Assembly: GCF_041260155.1 (NCBI RefSeq) | Contig: NC_091933.1 | Location: 30,931,933-30,995,932, forward strand | DNA from: Ptychodera flava | Taxonomy: Eukaryota; Hemichordata; Enteropneusta; Ptychoderidae | Length of the DNA: 64,000 nucleotides | Reading direction: 5' to 3' | Shown here: positions 1 to 12,420 of the stretch, piece by piece | Numbering within the stretch: position 1 is the stretch's first letter | Layout: every line of letters starts with the position of its first letter | Made by a program: the position numbers and the translations under genes | The notes under the pieces: generated by a model | The model's input: the letters and a program-made list of their open reading frames with translations, nothing else | What the model was told of the DNA's origin: nothing | The model's database searches: none

Positions 1-58
1 TATGTAGATCTTCCTGTAAAATGGGAAAATCGATGCAATTGTGGTTCAGTCATAGACC

Positions 59-226
59 TAGCTGTGGGTCCATAGCTGTGTTGTTTTCGGACGGGATTTC
101 TGCCTTTTACGGGCTGGTTTTGACTTTTCCGTTAACTCCGCCAACACACGGGTTACGTAAAAGTCAACCAGCCCGTAAAAGTCAGAAATCCCGTCCGAAA
201 ACACCACAGCTATGGACCCACAGCTA
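59..226. mobile_element. Palindromic foldback MITE, copy 1 (TAGC...GCTA family)
   Basis: Two arms of about 72 bases are near-perfect inverted copies of each other around a short loop. The element begins TAGCTGTGGGTCC and ends GGACCCACAGCTA. It is flanked by an exact 9-base direct repeat, TCATAGACC, at 50-58 and 227-235, which I read as the target-site duplication. A second copy lies at 33504-33676. A 9-base duplication is typical of Mutator-like (MULE) transposons; the superfamily assignment is inference. No coding capacity. Confidence 0.85.
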
Positions 227-235
227 TCATAGACC

Positions 236-1324
236 ATAGAAAGATAGTTAGTTCTGTTTTTTATTTAAAAACCGATAAATTTATGCCAACAAAGTGGCAA
301 ATAAAGCGACCTTACGTAACACTTACAGCGTTACCCTAGTAGTCGCCACCAGTGGCCAAAATATGACATATATCCCACAATGCAATAGGTCGTATTCGAC
401 CCTGAGTGCGAATCTCATGCTGTCTTAACAATAAGTAAACAGTCTGAATGCTGGGGGTGTAATTTGAACAGCGCCCTCAGAAAAATAGCCTCGTTTTCAT
501 TTCACAACAAAGGTCGCAGTAGTACGCAGGGGTCACACAAGCATGGGTCGCCTAAACATGCCTATATTCACGCTATACCGCGGACCTGAGTGAATGTTAT
601 AGGTAATATGTGTTTTTTAGGAATTTGTTTCTGATATAAACAGTTTGTCATGTAAAAATAAACCTACCTTCAAAAGATTGTCGATGTGTATACTGAGTAG
701 TTTCTGTTGCATAACACGATTTGGGTCTGTCTATGAAGGAGAAACGGGGCTAGTAAATGGTCTTCCGGGTCTTGAACACCGATCAAATTTCAGCAGTGTC
801 TTTTTCAGTAACAATTGATTGTGTATACCAATTTTTAACTTCACAGAGCTATTTTACTGGAAATGGTACACTTTTCAATAGACCCTTGGCGAAACTTCGT
901 CTAAAAATTTCACCTATGAATGCCGTTTTCTAGTACTTGTTACAGTGGGCATTATACATTCACCACAGATTAGATGGCCTCTACAAACGAGAATAATCTT
1001 AACTACAACTACAGTTCTTTAGTATATTTTTTTCTCAGAATTTTAGAATTTATAAATTGCTTTATGTATCTTGAAGTCTGTTTCTATATATAGGAAAATG
1101 AGAGCAACTTTACACCTCGTTTTCTACCTTTGATAGTGATGCGGTATATTGATTCGATCAATGTGGTTTAATGATATGGAGAAACATGGCGAGACACCGG
1201 TGAATCGATAGTGCTTTGACCCTGGTCATGTGATCTGGGTCCCCGGGAAAGAACCGGTTATGTGTTGGAGCTATTTATCCCACATGTTAATTTGATAGTA
1301 GCAATTGTTCATCAACTAGAGATG
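236..1324. other. No gene or recognised repeat seen
   Basis: AT-rich sequence with no exon-like reading frame, RNA gene or clear repeat that I can support. Confidence 0.5.
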
Positions 1325-1830
1325 CTAGTATGGATATGTTGTGGTCTGAACTTTGAGTGGTTTGTTGGTCAGACCGTTCGTGTTTATTTTATCCTCGTGC
1401 TTGATTTGTGCCTGAACGAGGATGTCTCTTAAGTTTTTATTCCTTTTGTATGCTATGATAGGTTTTTCTGGAAAAACTTGACCAGTGTTTGATCGGCTTC
1501 TATTATTTTCCAATTTTTTGTTAGACATTGTTTGATTTGCCTGGTTTTGATGAATGGACTGAAGGTCGTTGTGTAAACCAGTTTTGTTCTTATGTCATAT
1601 TCCTCTTATCTTTATCGGTGAGGTATCGTCGATGGTTGGTGAGATTAACATCTTTCTTTATACGAGATATATCTTTTTTTTCTATAATCTTGTTGTTGAA
1701 GTTTGCGTGTGAGAAAGTTGACCTTTTCAATGAAGTCCATGTCGTTGTTGCATGTGCAAGCATATCGGAGAAGTTCACCTTTAATGAAGCCTTTGAAAGT
1801 GCCGCTCGGGTGACACGAATTTCTCAATAA
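1325..1830 (-). mobile_element. Reverse-transcriptase element fossil, probably Penelope-like
   Basis: Translations on the minus strand resemble the connector region between the reverse transcriptase core and the C-terminal endonuclease of Penelope-like elements. One block contains GFIKGELLRY and a later one contains KPIIAYKRNKNLRDILVQA. The piece is short, lacks the RT core and is broken in at least two places, so it is a dead fragment. A LINE origin is a less likely alternative. Confidence 0.55.
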
Positions 1831-2742
1831 ATATTGGAACGTGTCGGTTGGTTTTGTGTTGGTTAAATTAAAAAGAAATTAATAAGTTCTGAATTCAATA
1901 TACTGCAAAGACAACAGCTTTATTCTAAATAAACCTGAAGTTTGATCAATACTTAAGCCTCAGAGACTTGACTGCAACAAACTGAGACAAATCAGACACG
2001 AAAATTACGTCAAAAAAGTTAAAAGTGAACAACCATGAGGTCACATGCACAAGTTTTTCTATGGGAAGCCCCGGCTGGAAGCTTCGAAGCCATCCTCGGA
2101 CTGTGATGACCCTGAAAAAAAAAAGAGGAAAATAATTAAAAACAACTGTGACACGAATTTTACGTATTACAACCTAAAAGTGTCACTTGATGATAGTTTC
2201 CCCCCAAAAAGTAACATTTGACCTAAAAATACGCACATTTTGGGGATTTATTTCACTATGAGCGTATGCGAGTACACAGTGTACGTGTAAACGTACAGTA
2301 CACTAATGTTGATTTGGCGCCATATTGGATTTTAGCGGCAAAACACAGCGGCGAACTTTGCCGCCCAACATCAAATTCCTGGCATGAACAGACAAAATTC
2401 TGCGGTAAAAAGCTAATTTATAGTATAATTCCACGAACTATGCTTGATTTTGGGCCATAATTTCATGCTACCGTAGTTGGTACAGCAACACAAGTCCGCG
2501 CTCGACATATAACATCATACTATGAAAAATCGCTGAAATCGCAAAATTCACTTTAATTTTTTAAACAGAGCCCCGAAAAGTCACTTACCTTCTCAGAAAA
2601 TCCAATTGAAGAGATGAAGTTGGTCTCCAATGATAATTATCGGCGAAAAAATGAGGATTTGGGAGTGACTGAAAGACTGTGTTAGCCAGCCAACGGTCAC
2701 AGTGTAGACTGAGTTGCTGAGTGCCGTTCGAAAGGAAATGGC
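1831..2742. other. No gene seen
   Basis: Non-coding sequence between the retroelement fossil and the TRMT10C upstream region. No repeat or RNA gene recognised. Confidence 0.45.
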
Positions 2743-2790
2743 ATTTGCATATGCAAATTGCACCCCTAGCGTTCAGACTGTAAAATGGCG
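2743..2790 (+). promoter_or_regulatory. Candidate TRMT10C promoter: palindromic octamer and YY1-like site
   Basis: At 2743-2758 there is a perfect 16-base palindrome, ATTTGCATATGCAAAT, which contains the POU/Oct octamer on both strands. At 2782-2790 lies AAAATGGCG, close to the YY1 core that often marks start regions of mitochondrial housekeeping genes. Both sit about 60-100 bases before a good splice donor (2851) that could end a 5' non-coding exon of TRMT10C. The sites are seen directly; promoter function is inference. Confidence 0.35.
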
Positions 2791-3576
2791 TGGCATTTCG
2801 TAACAGGCGTGTGACCGGTGGCGTAGTAGAGGAAATCGTGTATGTTCAGGGTGAGTATGTGGTATGTGATCTTCTTTTGGCATTTCTTAGATAATTTGTC
2901 AGCCAGATGGTATCCTCAATGTTATAACGAGAGACATAAACTTGTCTTCTCGACAACACCGTGAACGACGGCCAGTGCTGTTGCGGAGTGTGGTCCTCAA
3001 CAGCACTGACCAGGAAGCAATTAGGTATACTATGGAGGTTGAAAAAGACACACCGTAACACTTACTAGCTTCCATAAAGGTGCTGAATTGCCAAAATAAT
3101 TAGCAGGTAGTGGTATTTAGTCAGGACTCTGCGTAAAATATCCTGACATGTGATGTAATCACATGAACTTCATGATGAAGCCAATTTCAAACAGAAGCAA
3201 ATTGACTACATGCAAGGCGTACATTCTGTTTGTAAAGGAGAAAAGGTATAATTATGGATTATAAGATGGATTATAAATTTGACAAGTGTGTCAACACTAA
3301 ATCTGTAATTGTAGTATAATCCTGATGTCCAGGTGCGGCCTCTTTTAATTCCTCGCTGATTCTTCATTGCGTAAAGACTCGAAAAGAGCTTGGGTATCAT
3401 GAGAAAAGCATCAAATGAATGGACACTAAAAGTGGCAGGATAGTAGTACCGACTGGAAACCAGTGTTTGCAGTGTAGTCATTATTTCTTTCATTCACAGT
3501 CATGACCGGGTGGACTGACCAACTTGTGAGCCTTGAAGGAAATGTGTGAACACTAATTAATTATTTTAATTTGCAG
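2791..3576 (+). other. Tentative 5' UTR exon and first intron of TRMT10C
   Basis: A strong donor, TTCAGG then GTGAGT, is at 2851, and a good acceptor with a T-rich tract and TTTGCAG ends at 3576, 29 bases before the TRMT10C ATG. Joining them gives a leader whose only ATG (2842) opens an out-of-frame upstream reading frame overlapping the main start. The donor choice is not proven; a transcript read would settle it. Confidence 0.35.
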
Positions 3577-3605
3577 GTAGGCAAGTGGTCCATATTAACA
3601 GCACC

Positions 3606-5195
3606 ATGCTTAGAGGAAATTCCCTGGTTGCCATCAGAAGGATACAGACGTCCATATTAGCACGTCACCAAAAGAAAGTCAGGCCATCATCAGAAGTGTT
3701 GCAGACACTACCAGATCTATATGAAATCTTTGAGAGCAGTCATGTAACGCATAAACCACCGTTGGTCCGCAAGTACAGCTGCACACCAAGGTCAGCTGTA
3801 TTTGTGTCCCATTTACAGGTGAGGAGTCTGTGTTCTCAGAAACCAGTGGATGCTTGCTTGCAGAATGAGGATGAGCTGTCAGATGAAGAGGCAACCTGCG
3901 AGAACGGATCAGGCAAAGGTGATACTGTGATTTCATCCAGTGAGCGGGAGAAAATGCTGGAGGATGCCCGACAACTCGTAGACATGTGGCGCAAGTCAGG
4001 AAAGTTTGTACCAGAGGAGGTGACTGAAAGCGAACTTGAGCATTTCTTTAAACTTGAAACGAAGAGCAGCCGAAAGAAATACTTGAAATTTCTGGCTCGC
4101 AAAGAAATTTTTAAGAGAACAGATAGAATGAAGAAGCTGCGGAAGGCGGAAGAGAGAGAAAAACAACAAACTGGTGAAGAGGAAAAATTCGAGAAAAATA
4201 CAATTTTTTTGTATATACGCAACAGTACCATGGCCAATAATGATTTGTGGAGTATGGCACGTGGCATGCGATTTGGTCCAAAACTTATCATTGACCACAG
4301 TTATGAAGATGATATGACCATGAGGGAAATAAAAGCACTAGTCAAACAACTCTCTGAAGTCCTCGGTGCCATGAAAACGCAGTGGGAACCATTCCACATG
4401 CTGTGGACAGATATCAGAAGAGGTGGCCTCGTTGAAAACGAAATCCAAAGAGTGTTTGGAGATTACTTGGACAAACTTCTCATTGACACCACAGATGAAT
4501 CTTTCACTGATATTTTCCCCAGAGAACAGTTGGTGTATTTGAGTGCAGATTCTCCAAATGTTCTTACGCAATATGACCCAAACAAGGTCTATATAGTTGG
4601 GGGTATGGTAGACCTGACGATAAGGCCACGCGTTTCACTTGCAAAGGCCAAGCGGTACAACATCGCCAGTGCACGCCTACCCCTGGATCACTATATGAAA
4701 TGGGGTCCGGGCGGGGGCAAGAACTTGACCGTCGATCAGATGGTGAAGATCATGTTGGAACTGAAAAAGTCTGGAATTTGGCAAAAAGCACTGAAACATG
4801 TGCCAATGCGGAAAATTGAAGGGGTCTACGAAGAGGTCAAGTCGCCTAGGTACACCCAGAACCGGCAGCAAGCCATGGCATCTAGGTCCAACAGGCAAGT
4901 CCAACAGCAATCTCTCACAGGGAAATTTTCCTTCAGCCGAGCATCCAAGCCGGTTAAGGAACAAAAGGAAATGAAAGAAAACAAACAGGACCTTCATGGG
5001 TTGTGGTATGGAAGGACTCCGTATCCTGAGGAGCAGTCATACTTTACTGCCAGGAGGAAAGGAATGATAACCAGTGACACTATCCCACCAAACTTTGCTG
5101 AGAAATACAAAAGGACAGTGGAAAAACAGAAAAATGAACAATACAAACAGAGGAGACAGATCCACAAAGAGTATCTGAAAGACATATTTGAATAA
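3606..5195 (+). CDS. TRMT10C: Mitochondrial tRNA methyltransferase 10C / RNase P protein 1 (MRPP1)
   Basis: The coding region is a single open exon of 529 residues. The protein belongs to the Trm10 SPOUT family: TRMT10C methylates N1 of purine 9 in mitochondrial tRNAs and, with HSD17B10 and PRORP, forms protein-only mitochondrial RNase P. The N-terminus (MLRGNSLVAIRRIQTSILAR) is basic and free of acidic residues, as expected for a matrix-targeting signal. A charged helical linker covers roughly residues 100-200 and the methyltransferase domain residues 205-400. Diagnostic stretches are YLSADSPNVL, KVYIVGGMVD, SLAKAKRYNIA and KNLTVDQMVKIML. The Asp in GGMVD (residue 336) aligns with the catalytic Asp of the family. 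About 100 basic, Gln/Lys-rich residues follow, making it longer than human TRMT10C (403). I chose the ATG at 3606 (A at -3) because the frame further 5' has only a GTG and an acceptor ends at 3576. Confidence 0.95.
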   Translation: MLRGNSLVAIRRIQTSILARHQKKVRPSSEVLQTLPDLYEIFESSHVTHKPPLVRKYSCTPRSAVFVSHLQVRSLCSQKPVDACLQNEDELSDEEATCENGSGKGDTVISSSEREKMLEDARQLVDMWRKSGKFVPEEVTESELEHFFKLETKSSRKKYLKFLARKEIFKRTDRMKKLRKAEEREKQQTGEEEKFEKNTIFLYIRNSTMANNDLWSMARGMRFGPKLIIDHSYEDDMTMREIKALVKQLSEVLGAMKTQWEPFHMLWTDIRRGGLVENEIQRVFGDYLDKLLIDTTDESFTDIFPREQLVYLSADSPNVLTQYDPNKVYIVGGMVDLTIRPRVSLAKAKRYNIASARLPLDHYMKWGPGGGKNLTVDQMVKIMLELKKSGIWQKALKHVPMRKIEGVYEEVKSPRYTQNRQQAMASRSNRQVQQQSLTGKFSFSRASKPVKEQKEMKENKQDLHGLWYGRTPYPEEQSYFTARRKGMITSDTIPPNFAEKYKRTVEKQKNEQYKQRRQIHKEYLKDIFE

Positions 5196-8100
5196 TTTTC
5201 TCAGCCACAAGGTCAAGAGATCAGTTACAAACATTTTACAAGTTTCAGAATGGTGATATCTGTGAGACTCAGAATTGAACACTTGACTTTGGTACAGCAT
5301 AACTTGCAATTGCATATTCCAATATAGCCTGATGAAACGATTTTATCACATGAAATAATCAGTTGCCCACATTTTCTCCAGGCATATTTCACAACTTACA
5401 TGCCGCTATGAATGCTGTTCATCCTCCCTGTGTAACAGCATACATGCAGAAGTTATCTGACATATACAAAAAATAGTACAATCAGCCTTCCAAAAAGCCA
5501 CCTTTAAAAAATTCAACTGATGATTGGTCAAGATGAACTTGTTCTGATACTTAATTGAAAGAGTTGCGTGTTTCAACAATTACAAAATGTGAACCAAAGC
5601 ACCAGAAGAGTTGCTTTTTGTCGTCTTGGTACTAATGGATTCATTATGTGTTTGTTTACTTGAAGTGTGAAGGCATTTTGTTCATGTCATTTTGCATTTT
5701 GCAGTCACAAAAGAATTAAACTAAAGTATTACTATCATATTACATACTTTGTCAGAAGTATTTATTTTTTCCAGGATTGTATCAAGTATTGGAAGTAATC
5801 CTTATCCTGCCAGGCCTATCAGTTCATTAACTGCTGTGCAGTGTGCCCGCCAAGGCCAAATAAGAAGAGAAAAGGTTTTGTTTCTCATTCTAATTCAAGT
5901 TGACCTAGACTAGCCAAAACAAATTATTTTAAACAATGACAGCATGGCAGTAAATGTAAAATTTATTGTCTGTAAGACCTCATGCATACAATGTACAGTT
6001 CTAAACAGTAAAGTTGCCTTGAACAGTGCAAAATGTTAGAATTGCCATTGCCTGTTAACATTCCCAACATGGGTTTTTCTCATATGGGTAGTTGGATCGT
6101 CTGAGCTGAAATAAAACCCGCAAAACCAACAATAAAAATCTGCGTCACATCGCCACATCATTTACGTCAGACACCTATAGGATGACAAATTTGTTTTTGC
6201 CAAAGCTGGTATGACAATGCCACAATGTAAACAAATTGCCATACATGTGAGCCAAGTAGATGTGTTTCTTTTACAAGTGAAAAGAAGTACTAACTGCTAA
6301 AACTTTATCGTGTTGGTCTTCCTCACTTGTTTTGCCAAGAAGTCCAAGCAACTGCTGTTATTGTATTCAGTTTGTAAATATCATTCTGTGTTGTACAAAA
6401 GCACTTCTGAAGAGGTCGGTGAAACGAGAGGGCAATATTCCTTGTCTCACTCTACGAATGGAGTTTGTCGAAAAGGGATTTTAATGATTACAATACCTAT
6501 AATTTATGCGAGTTAGTACTTTTTGCACTATCACACCAGTTTGGACTTAATAAGATCATAACCCCCTGCATGACCTTTTCACCCTGGCACTTCAGGTCTA
6601 TGAATCCACAAGTTTGAGTGAAAGCCCTTAAAGAGCTCAGCGCCATCATCAATTGGCTTATTTACTAAATTGTCAAATGTCAGTAACTCATTTTTGTGTC
6701 AAACTTTGACAGTTTCTGAAACAATATTTGAACGCCAGGATGTAGGGACCATGAAGATGGCTTAATTTTTTTTCCTGAAATTTAGTAACCAACTTGTGAG
6801 ATTTGAAAGCCCCCGAGCCATCAGTCATATTAGAGATTTAGGACATCTCCCTTTCAAGATTTTCAGTTCATATAACATCCTGGTGTTCATGTCCAAATTC
6901 ATACTACCGTACTGAACGATAGTTTGTACATTCATTCACCACAGTGTGTCACGTCTTCAAATAAATAACATTTTGAAAGCTTCAATGCTATAGAAGGGTT
7001 ACGTAATGCAGGTTGGGCAAGTGTTTAAGGTTGAATGACTTCATACCAATGTCATAATCTGGTAGTGATCAGGTCATGTATGAGATATGAAGATGCGAGC
7101 CAACCAAATGACAGCAGCATTTGCTGTTTATATATAAATGCCGGACTTTTGGGACGGTCTATCTGTAATGACAAGGACACCAATGCGGTATTTTCAATTG
7201 GTTTAAGAATTTAATGTCACTTCAAGACAAACATAGATTGTTACACAATAGCTGGAGAAGGACAATAAAAAAGCATCATTGTACCAGGGTACACACCCCT
7301 CATGCATTGTAAGCTTATAATCTTCGTTACTGTATTTTGCACTGTCATTATCATTGGACCATTATTGCATTAGCAAGTTATACAAAAAATGCAGTCCACC
7401 ATTACACTGTGCTATCTGAGACCTTGCTCCTGCACTGGTATAAAATACTACAGCTAAAGTTTGACATGTGAACAGCAAGACCCCTTCTGATTTCTGAGCA
7501 CAGTTCATTGTTTTCATTTTATAAAACAATTGCTTCACACAGACAACTGCATTTGTAAAATAAAGGAAAAGTATTGTACTCTCTAATAGTGTGAAAAAGG
7601 GGCATTGGAAACCCTTTTTTGAACAAGTTCTCTTTGACTGAGAACACGATGTATGAGGGCATGGAAAACAGCTTTCGCACTAGAACAACACAGATCACAT
7701 TAAACCTTCTCTGATGATCTCATTTTGGTCAAGAAATTTTTTCATTTGTAAATTTTTTTTATTTGTATATGAGCAAGTGTCCCAGACTCCTCGTAAATGA
7801 ATCAAATGTTACATTAAAAACTGCGGTATATCCAAGCTAACCACTGGCAAAACTATAAAGGTGATGAATAGTTTCAGAGGTCAACTCTGTGCATGTGTTG
7901 TCTTTATCCTGGTTTGTAAAGTGCCAAATTCAATCACGTAATGCATGCGTGCATGCATGGGTAGTGGTTCTATTCCAGAATAAAAAGGACGTGTCATATT
8001 CTACAGACTCACTATGCCCAAGAGATCATGTGATGGCAGTACAAACCAATCCACGCATACCAGTGTGTACGGATATACATGTATATTGTGCATTTGGGCA

Positions 8101-8365
8101 AATGGTTTTGTCTATTTTAATTCCAGCTTTAACCCACCGCATGATACTATGATTCTACTAATAACAACATGCCTAACAAAGAATTCAGTATTGCCATTAG
8201 TGATATTGCTAAATTTAACATGTGAAACATAAAAAGATATTTAGTAGCACTATTTAGTGCATACAGAATAGCACCTAGTATACACATTTTCATATTATTC
8301 TTACTGATTTTTAAAATCACTTGTTAAAATAATACATTATCGATGAAGATATATTTCAGTGACTT
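5196..8365. other. TRMT10C 3' UTR and intergenic sequence
   Basis: The 3' UTR begins after the stop. The first AATAAA hexamers on the + strand are at 6110-6115 and about 20 bases later, so the transcript may end near 6.15 kb. The rest, up to the convergent flavin-reductase-like gene, shows no exon or clear repeat. The two genes are convergent. Confidence 0.4.
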
Positions 8366-8450
8366 TTTATTTAGGTCAAGGTCAAGGTTGAAATTGAATT
8401 GAGGTTGGATTGTATTGCAGAGTGAGGCTGGTGGTATTGGATGGGAGGCA

Positions 8451-10839
8451 CTACCAGTGTTTATCACTCCACACTTGGTCATTGAGAACCTTGAAGGTGA
8501 TATCTGCATTGCCATAGTTCATGGCACTGAGTCTTGATACTGATTCTAAAGTTTGTGGAATGATTTGACCGTCTTTCCAGCAACTTTCTGATATATGTAC
8601 GGCAAGAAGCTGAAATGAAAGTAGAAGAGTTGTATTGACTTTGACGGCAACTGAAATACACAGCTCATGATCAAATGTTTTAAAATGATTACACATTTTC
8701 TTCTGTGAGAGGGATTTTCCTATATCATTGGAAAACTCTTTGTGATTGCAGTTTTTGCTGTAATTAAGAAAATCAATGGAACATGCAATTTGACCACATG
8801 GGAAAGAACTTATTTTCAATTTGTTGCTGTGCACAACTGCAACTGAGGGGCAACATTCATATTTTTCTGTGGGCTATAAAGTTGCAAATAAATCATGTAC
8901 TGTTTTTTACCAACTGCCTTATCAAAATTGGTGTTCAGCTACATGTAACAGGAATAAATGAGGCTATGTAGCTAATATTGTCACACATTTTGCATATCTT
9001 ATTTAAAGAATTTGCATAATATGCTTAGTTACCTTTCCAACTACAATGGTTGATCCACCGTATTTAGGTTCTCCGATATCCATCGTTTTGTAAAGAGAAC
9101 ATTCCAAGGAGAGTGGAGATTCCTTGACGATAGGAGCAATTCCATATTTACTGGCAACTGCCGTCAACCCAACTTCATCAAATTCATCGACATCAGGATC
9201 ATATTCATAGGCAGCTACACAGAAAGAGATGCTACCATTAGTGCATTGTGAGAAATGTGTGTACTGAGAATATTGAAACATTATAGCCTCTGCCTTGATA
9301 TGTTAAACCGCTTCGGCCAAAATGCTGGTTAATTTTCATTGCCATAGAGATTGACAGATGTCAACAAGAAGAGGAGGTTCCAGTTACGTTGTGGATTTTG
9401 AAATTCAACTTGTCAAACGTTTAAGCAGACAATGAAGGTGACAGAAGATGTGAAGGAATGACTCTTTAAGAAACAGTGTCTTAACATGGTTACTAAAACC
9501 TAAAGAGCTTCTACAGCAGCAACAAGGAGTATAACTCACTTTTTGTCATGATGAAAATGTTTTGTATCCAGTTTTTGTGTAGAATCTTTCTGTCAATCAT
9601 ATTGTTAGTTGATTGATGTTTTAACTTTTAGGAATTCTTTCCCATACTTTGTTGTACAATAAAATGTCACAAATGCTTCACATACGCCTCAATAGTGGCT
9701 AAAATTTGTATAGTTGCAGTAATTCTGTACAGCTAGGGCACTGAGGAGAATTCTCTTCCTGAAGCAAGTTACTTCCATTTTTAATATATTACAATTGGTT
9801 TCACATGGTCATAACCCACTGATCATTTTTCTCTATTCAAACTAGTGTTTCCATACCTTGGTAGCCTTTGTCAAATACCGACTGGACCGTGTGGTTGACC
9901 ACAAAGTGACCAGTGTCCAAAATATTGACCAGGGTGTCCTTGGCACTATGCCTCTTCTTCCTGAATATATACAAACAGACAGACTCTACCATAAGTGGTA
10001 TTACAATCAAAGAAAAACAGTTAATATGTGTTTTTTTTTCAATTTAGTAATTTAGGCATCTTTAAAGGGAGGGAGTCGTTGCAACTGCACGTGTGAGACT
10101 TTCTCGTTTACAAACAATTTATTTTATTCATGATATCTAGTCATCACGTCAACATAGCTGCAACATTTAAATTTTATTCATTGTTAACAAACACGTTTTA
10201 ACTTTCATCAATCTCCAATATCATAGATAAAGTGTTTACATCAGCTGTAAGGGTCCATGGCAACCTTTGAGCAGAGTTCCAATTACACCCTCCCTTTACT
10301 ATAATTCTTTGTTTGCAGTCCTTGAATTTTCATACTGCCCTCTCACCAGGTAAAACAACAAACTACAGAAATAAAATGCTTTATAAATACTTGTTGGCTT
10401 GCGAAAATAACATTTTTTTCACTTCAATACCTTAATCTGTGTTTGTTTAAATATAAATAAAACACTGAAATATAAATGAAACTTAGATATAATTAAATAT
10501 AAATAAAACACTTGACTTCACCTTGTAATAGAGAATGCAAGAGTGGGTGGTTCACTGGTCACCGGCATGAAGAAACTAAACATTGCCAAATTTTTCACTC
10601 TTCCATCGGCTGAGCAGGTACTGACGAAGGCTATCGGTCGTGGCACAATTGCTGCACACAAGATATCATACACTTTGACCTTGTCCATTGCAAATGCATC
10701 AAACAGCAACTTTGTTGTACTGAAAGGCAACACTGATGCCGGCTTGTTGTTTGGCTGGTGTGAAGCTTTGTCATGGTGACTGGAGGATGCTGTTGCCGCA
10801 GCTGTTCTGCCAAAGGCTCTTGCACGTTGATTGTAGAGT
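8451..10839 (-). CDS. Flavin-reductase-like FMN-binding domain protein (5' end missing)
   Basis: Four exons on the minus strand join in phase: 10522-10839, 9857-9960, 9033-9214 and 8451-8609, with GT donors and AG acceptors and a TAG stop at 8451. They give 253 residues. The domain matches the bacterial flavin reductase / flavoredoxin family: IVPRPIAFVSTCSADG and NLAMFSFF form the FMN-binding start, then SAKDTLVNILDTGHFVVN, DPDVDEFDEVGLT, ESPLSLECSLYK, GGSTIVVGK and LSAMNYGNA follow in the family order. Before the domain is an Arg/Ala-rich stretch (RARAFGRTAAATASSS), possibly part of a mitochondrial leader. The first exon carries only the third base of a codon into exon 2; an ATG-bearing frame at 11222-11224 is a candidate, but no donor there fits the phase, so the start is unresolved. 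An AATAAA lies about 80 bases past the stop (8366-8371). Enzymatic role in animals is unknown; FMN binding is inferred from the family. Confidence 0.85.
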
Positions 10840-12420
10840 CTGTGAATTTAGATAAAGTAGTTTCTATCGATGACAAAATTCATAGAAGATGACATTACCT
10901 TTTCGCCAAAGCTAAAATGTCTCTCTGAATGCACTAGACCTGTATGGCTGTCATTTTCAAAAACATATCTGATATTGCACTAGGGCTGAGCCCATAACTC
11001 GCCCAGCTATTTACTTTCAATAAGTGACAGTTCATAGTTTGTACAAGACAGGGTTTGAATAAAGATACTTTTAAGATACTCCTCTTTGTCACAGGTGTTG
11101 ATGGCCTCGTTACTAAGCCAGCGTGCGACAAGCTCGCTGAGCCGAGACCAACTATACGTTGTGCCATGGCATTGACCGGAGCTACCCTTGATGCAAGACG
11201 GCTGCAAGCGTGCAGCGCGCACATGGCTGATGCTATAACCTAGAATGACGCAATCACAAGAATCATATGGGATTTAGTATGGTAGTGACCTTGCCGTCAA
11301 GAATTTTAAGCTTATCCTACTGTACTGACTCATGCGTATCAGTGAGCTGCTTGAGGCCACCTTTGGAAGCCTGCTGCACAAACTACTACATTTACACCAA
11401 CATAGTTTGGGTCTGGGAAGCACTGTTGTTGTAATTCCTCGTAGTTGTTCACTGGCTTGAGGTTCCATATTTTGATAATATATTGCAACAGTGTGCTTCT
11501 ATACCCATTTGTTTTGGTGCTGTCTAAAAACTTTTGTGCACATGACTGAAATATTCACCTACCCGAACTTTATCATGGTATAAAAAATAATCTGCTGAAT
11601 GCTCTCCGTCATATCGGGAACAGACCCACCAAGAGGTTGTTAGCTGCAGTGTACATTAAAGTTGTACAATAACTGGCCTTGCAATTCAAATTTTGCATAA
11701 GAATAAATTGATTGGGAAAAAGATGAAAATACCAATACAATTATCAGAATAGAATATGTGAACTCTGTTTATTCATGCTTTATTGAATAAAAGAAACTGC
11801 ACACTGCTTATGCTTAGTGAGTGGCATAATGATGGATTCATCAAAAGTGACAAGTACACACACATTTGATAGCACATCTCGAAACCACTACACTGCCGAG
11901 GTAGAGGGTGTCAGGCTTAAACTGCACCGTTAGATAAAGAACTTCCTCATGCAATAAAGAAGAGGGACTCTACAATTTATCTTCAGTTACCTAGTTTTTA
12001 CTTCAACACTCTACATACTCTCTGAGCATGCACATATTTTTTCATATAATCTGATAGCAATGTATAATTTTGAGAACCCCATTAGGCAAAGTTGTGAAGA
12101 ATATTACAACTCACATTTTTTCCTAATAAGGCTTACACCATTGGCCCATTTACATTTTCAAATGACTGACACCGCTAAAACTGCAAAGGAAAAACAACCC
12201 GAGCATTTTAAACCTTCCATGCAGAAGACCAGAAACAGGAAAGATATGGTATCAACATTATATTCATCATCTATGGGATGGCATGAGCGGCCATAAAGTC
12301 ACATCTACCATGGCAGTATAGTGTATAGTGATACTGACTTAGAATTTTGAATATCTGTTGCATTTGTTGTTTGGTCAATTACAGTAGTTTGCGTTGACCC
12401 ATTGGCAATAGGCAAACTAA
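10840..12420. other. Upstream region of the flavin-reductase-like gene
   Basis: Probably holds the missing first exon and promoter of the minus-strand flavin-reductase-like gene. A minus-strand ATG at 11224 opens an Ala/Arg/Ser-rich frame that looks leader-like, but the splice phase does not work with the donors visible there. No other feature seen. Confidence 0.3.

Noticed and set aside
3585-3605. Seven extra residues before the TRMT10C ATG
   Set aside because: They begin with GTG, not ATG, and lie in the leader just after the splice acceptor; the ATG at 3606 has a good context.
10934-11224. First exon of the flavin-reductase-like gene
   Set aside because: The frame looks leader-like, but no donor fits the phase needed by the next exon; left as a candidate only.
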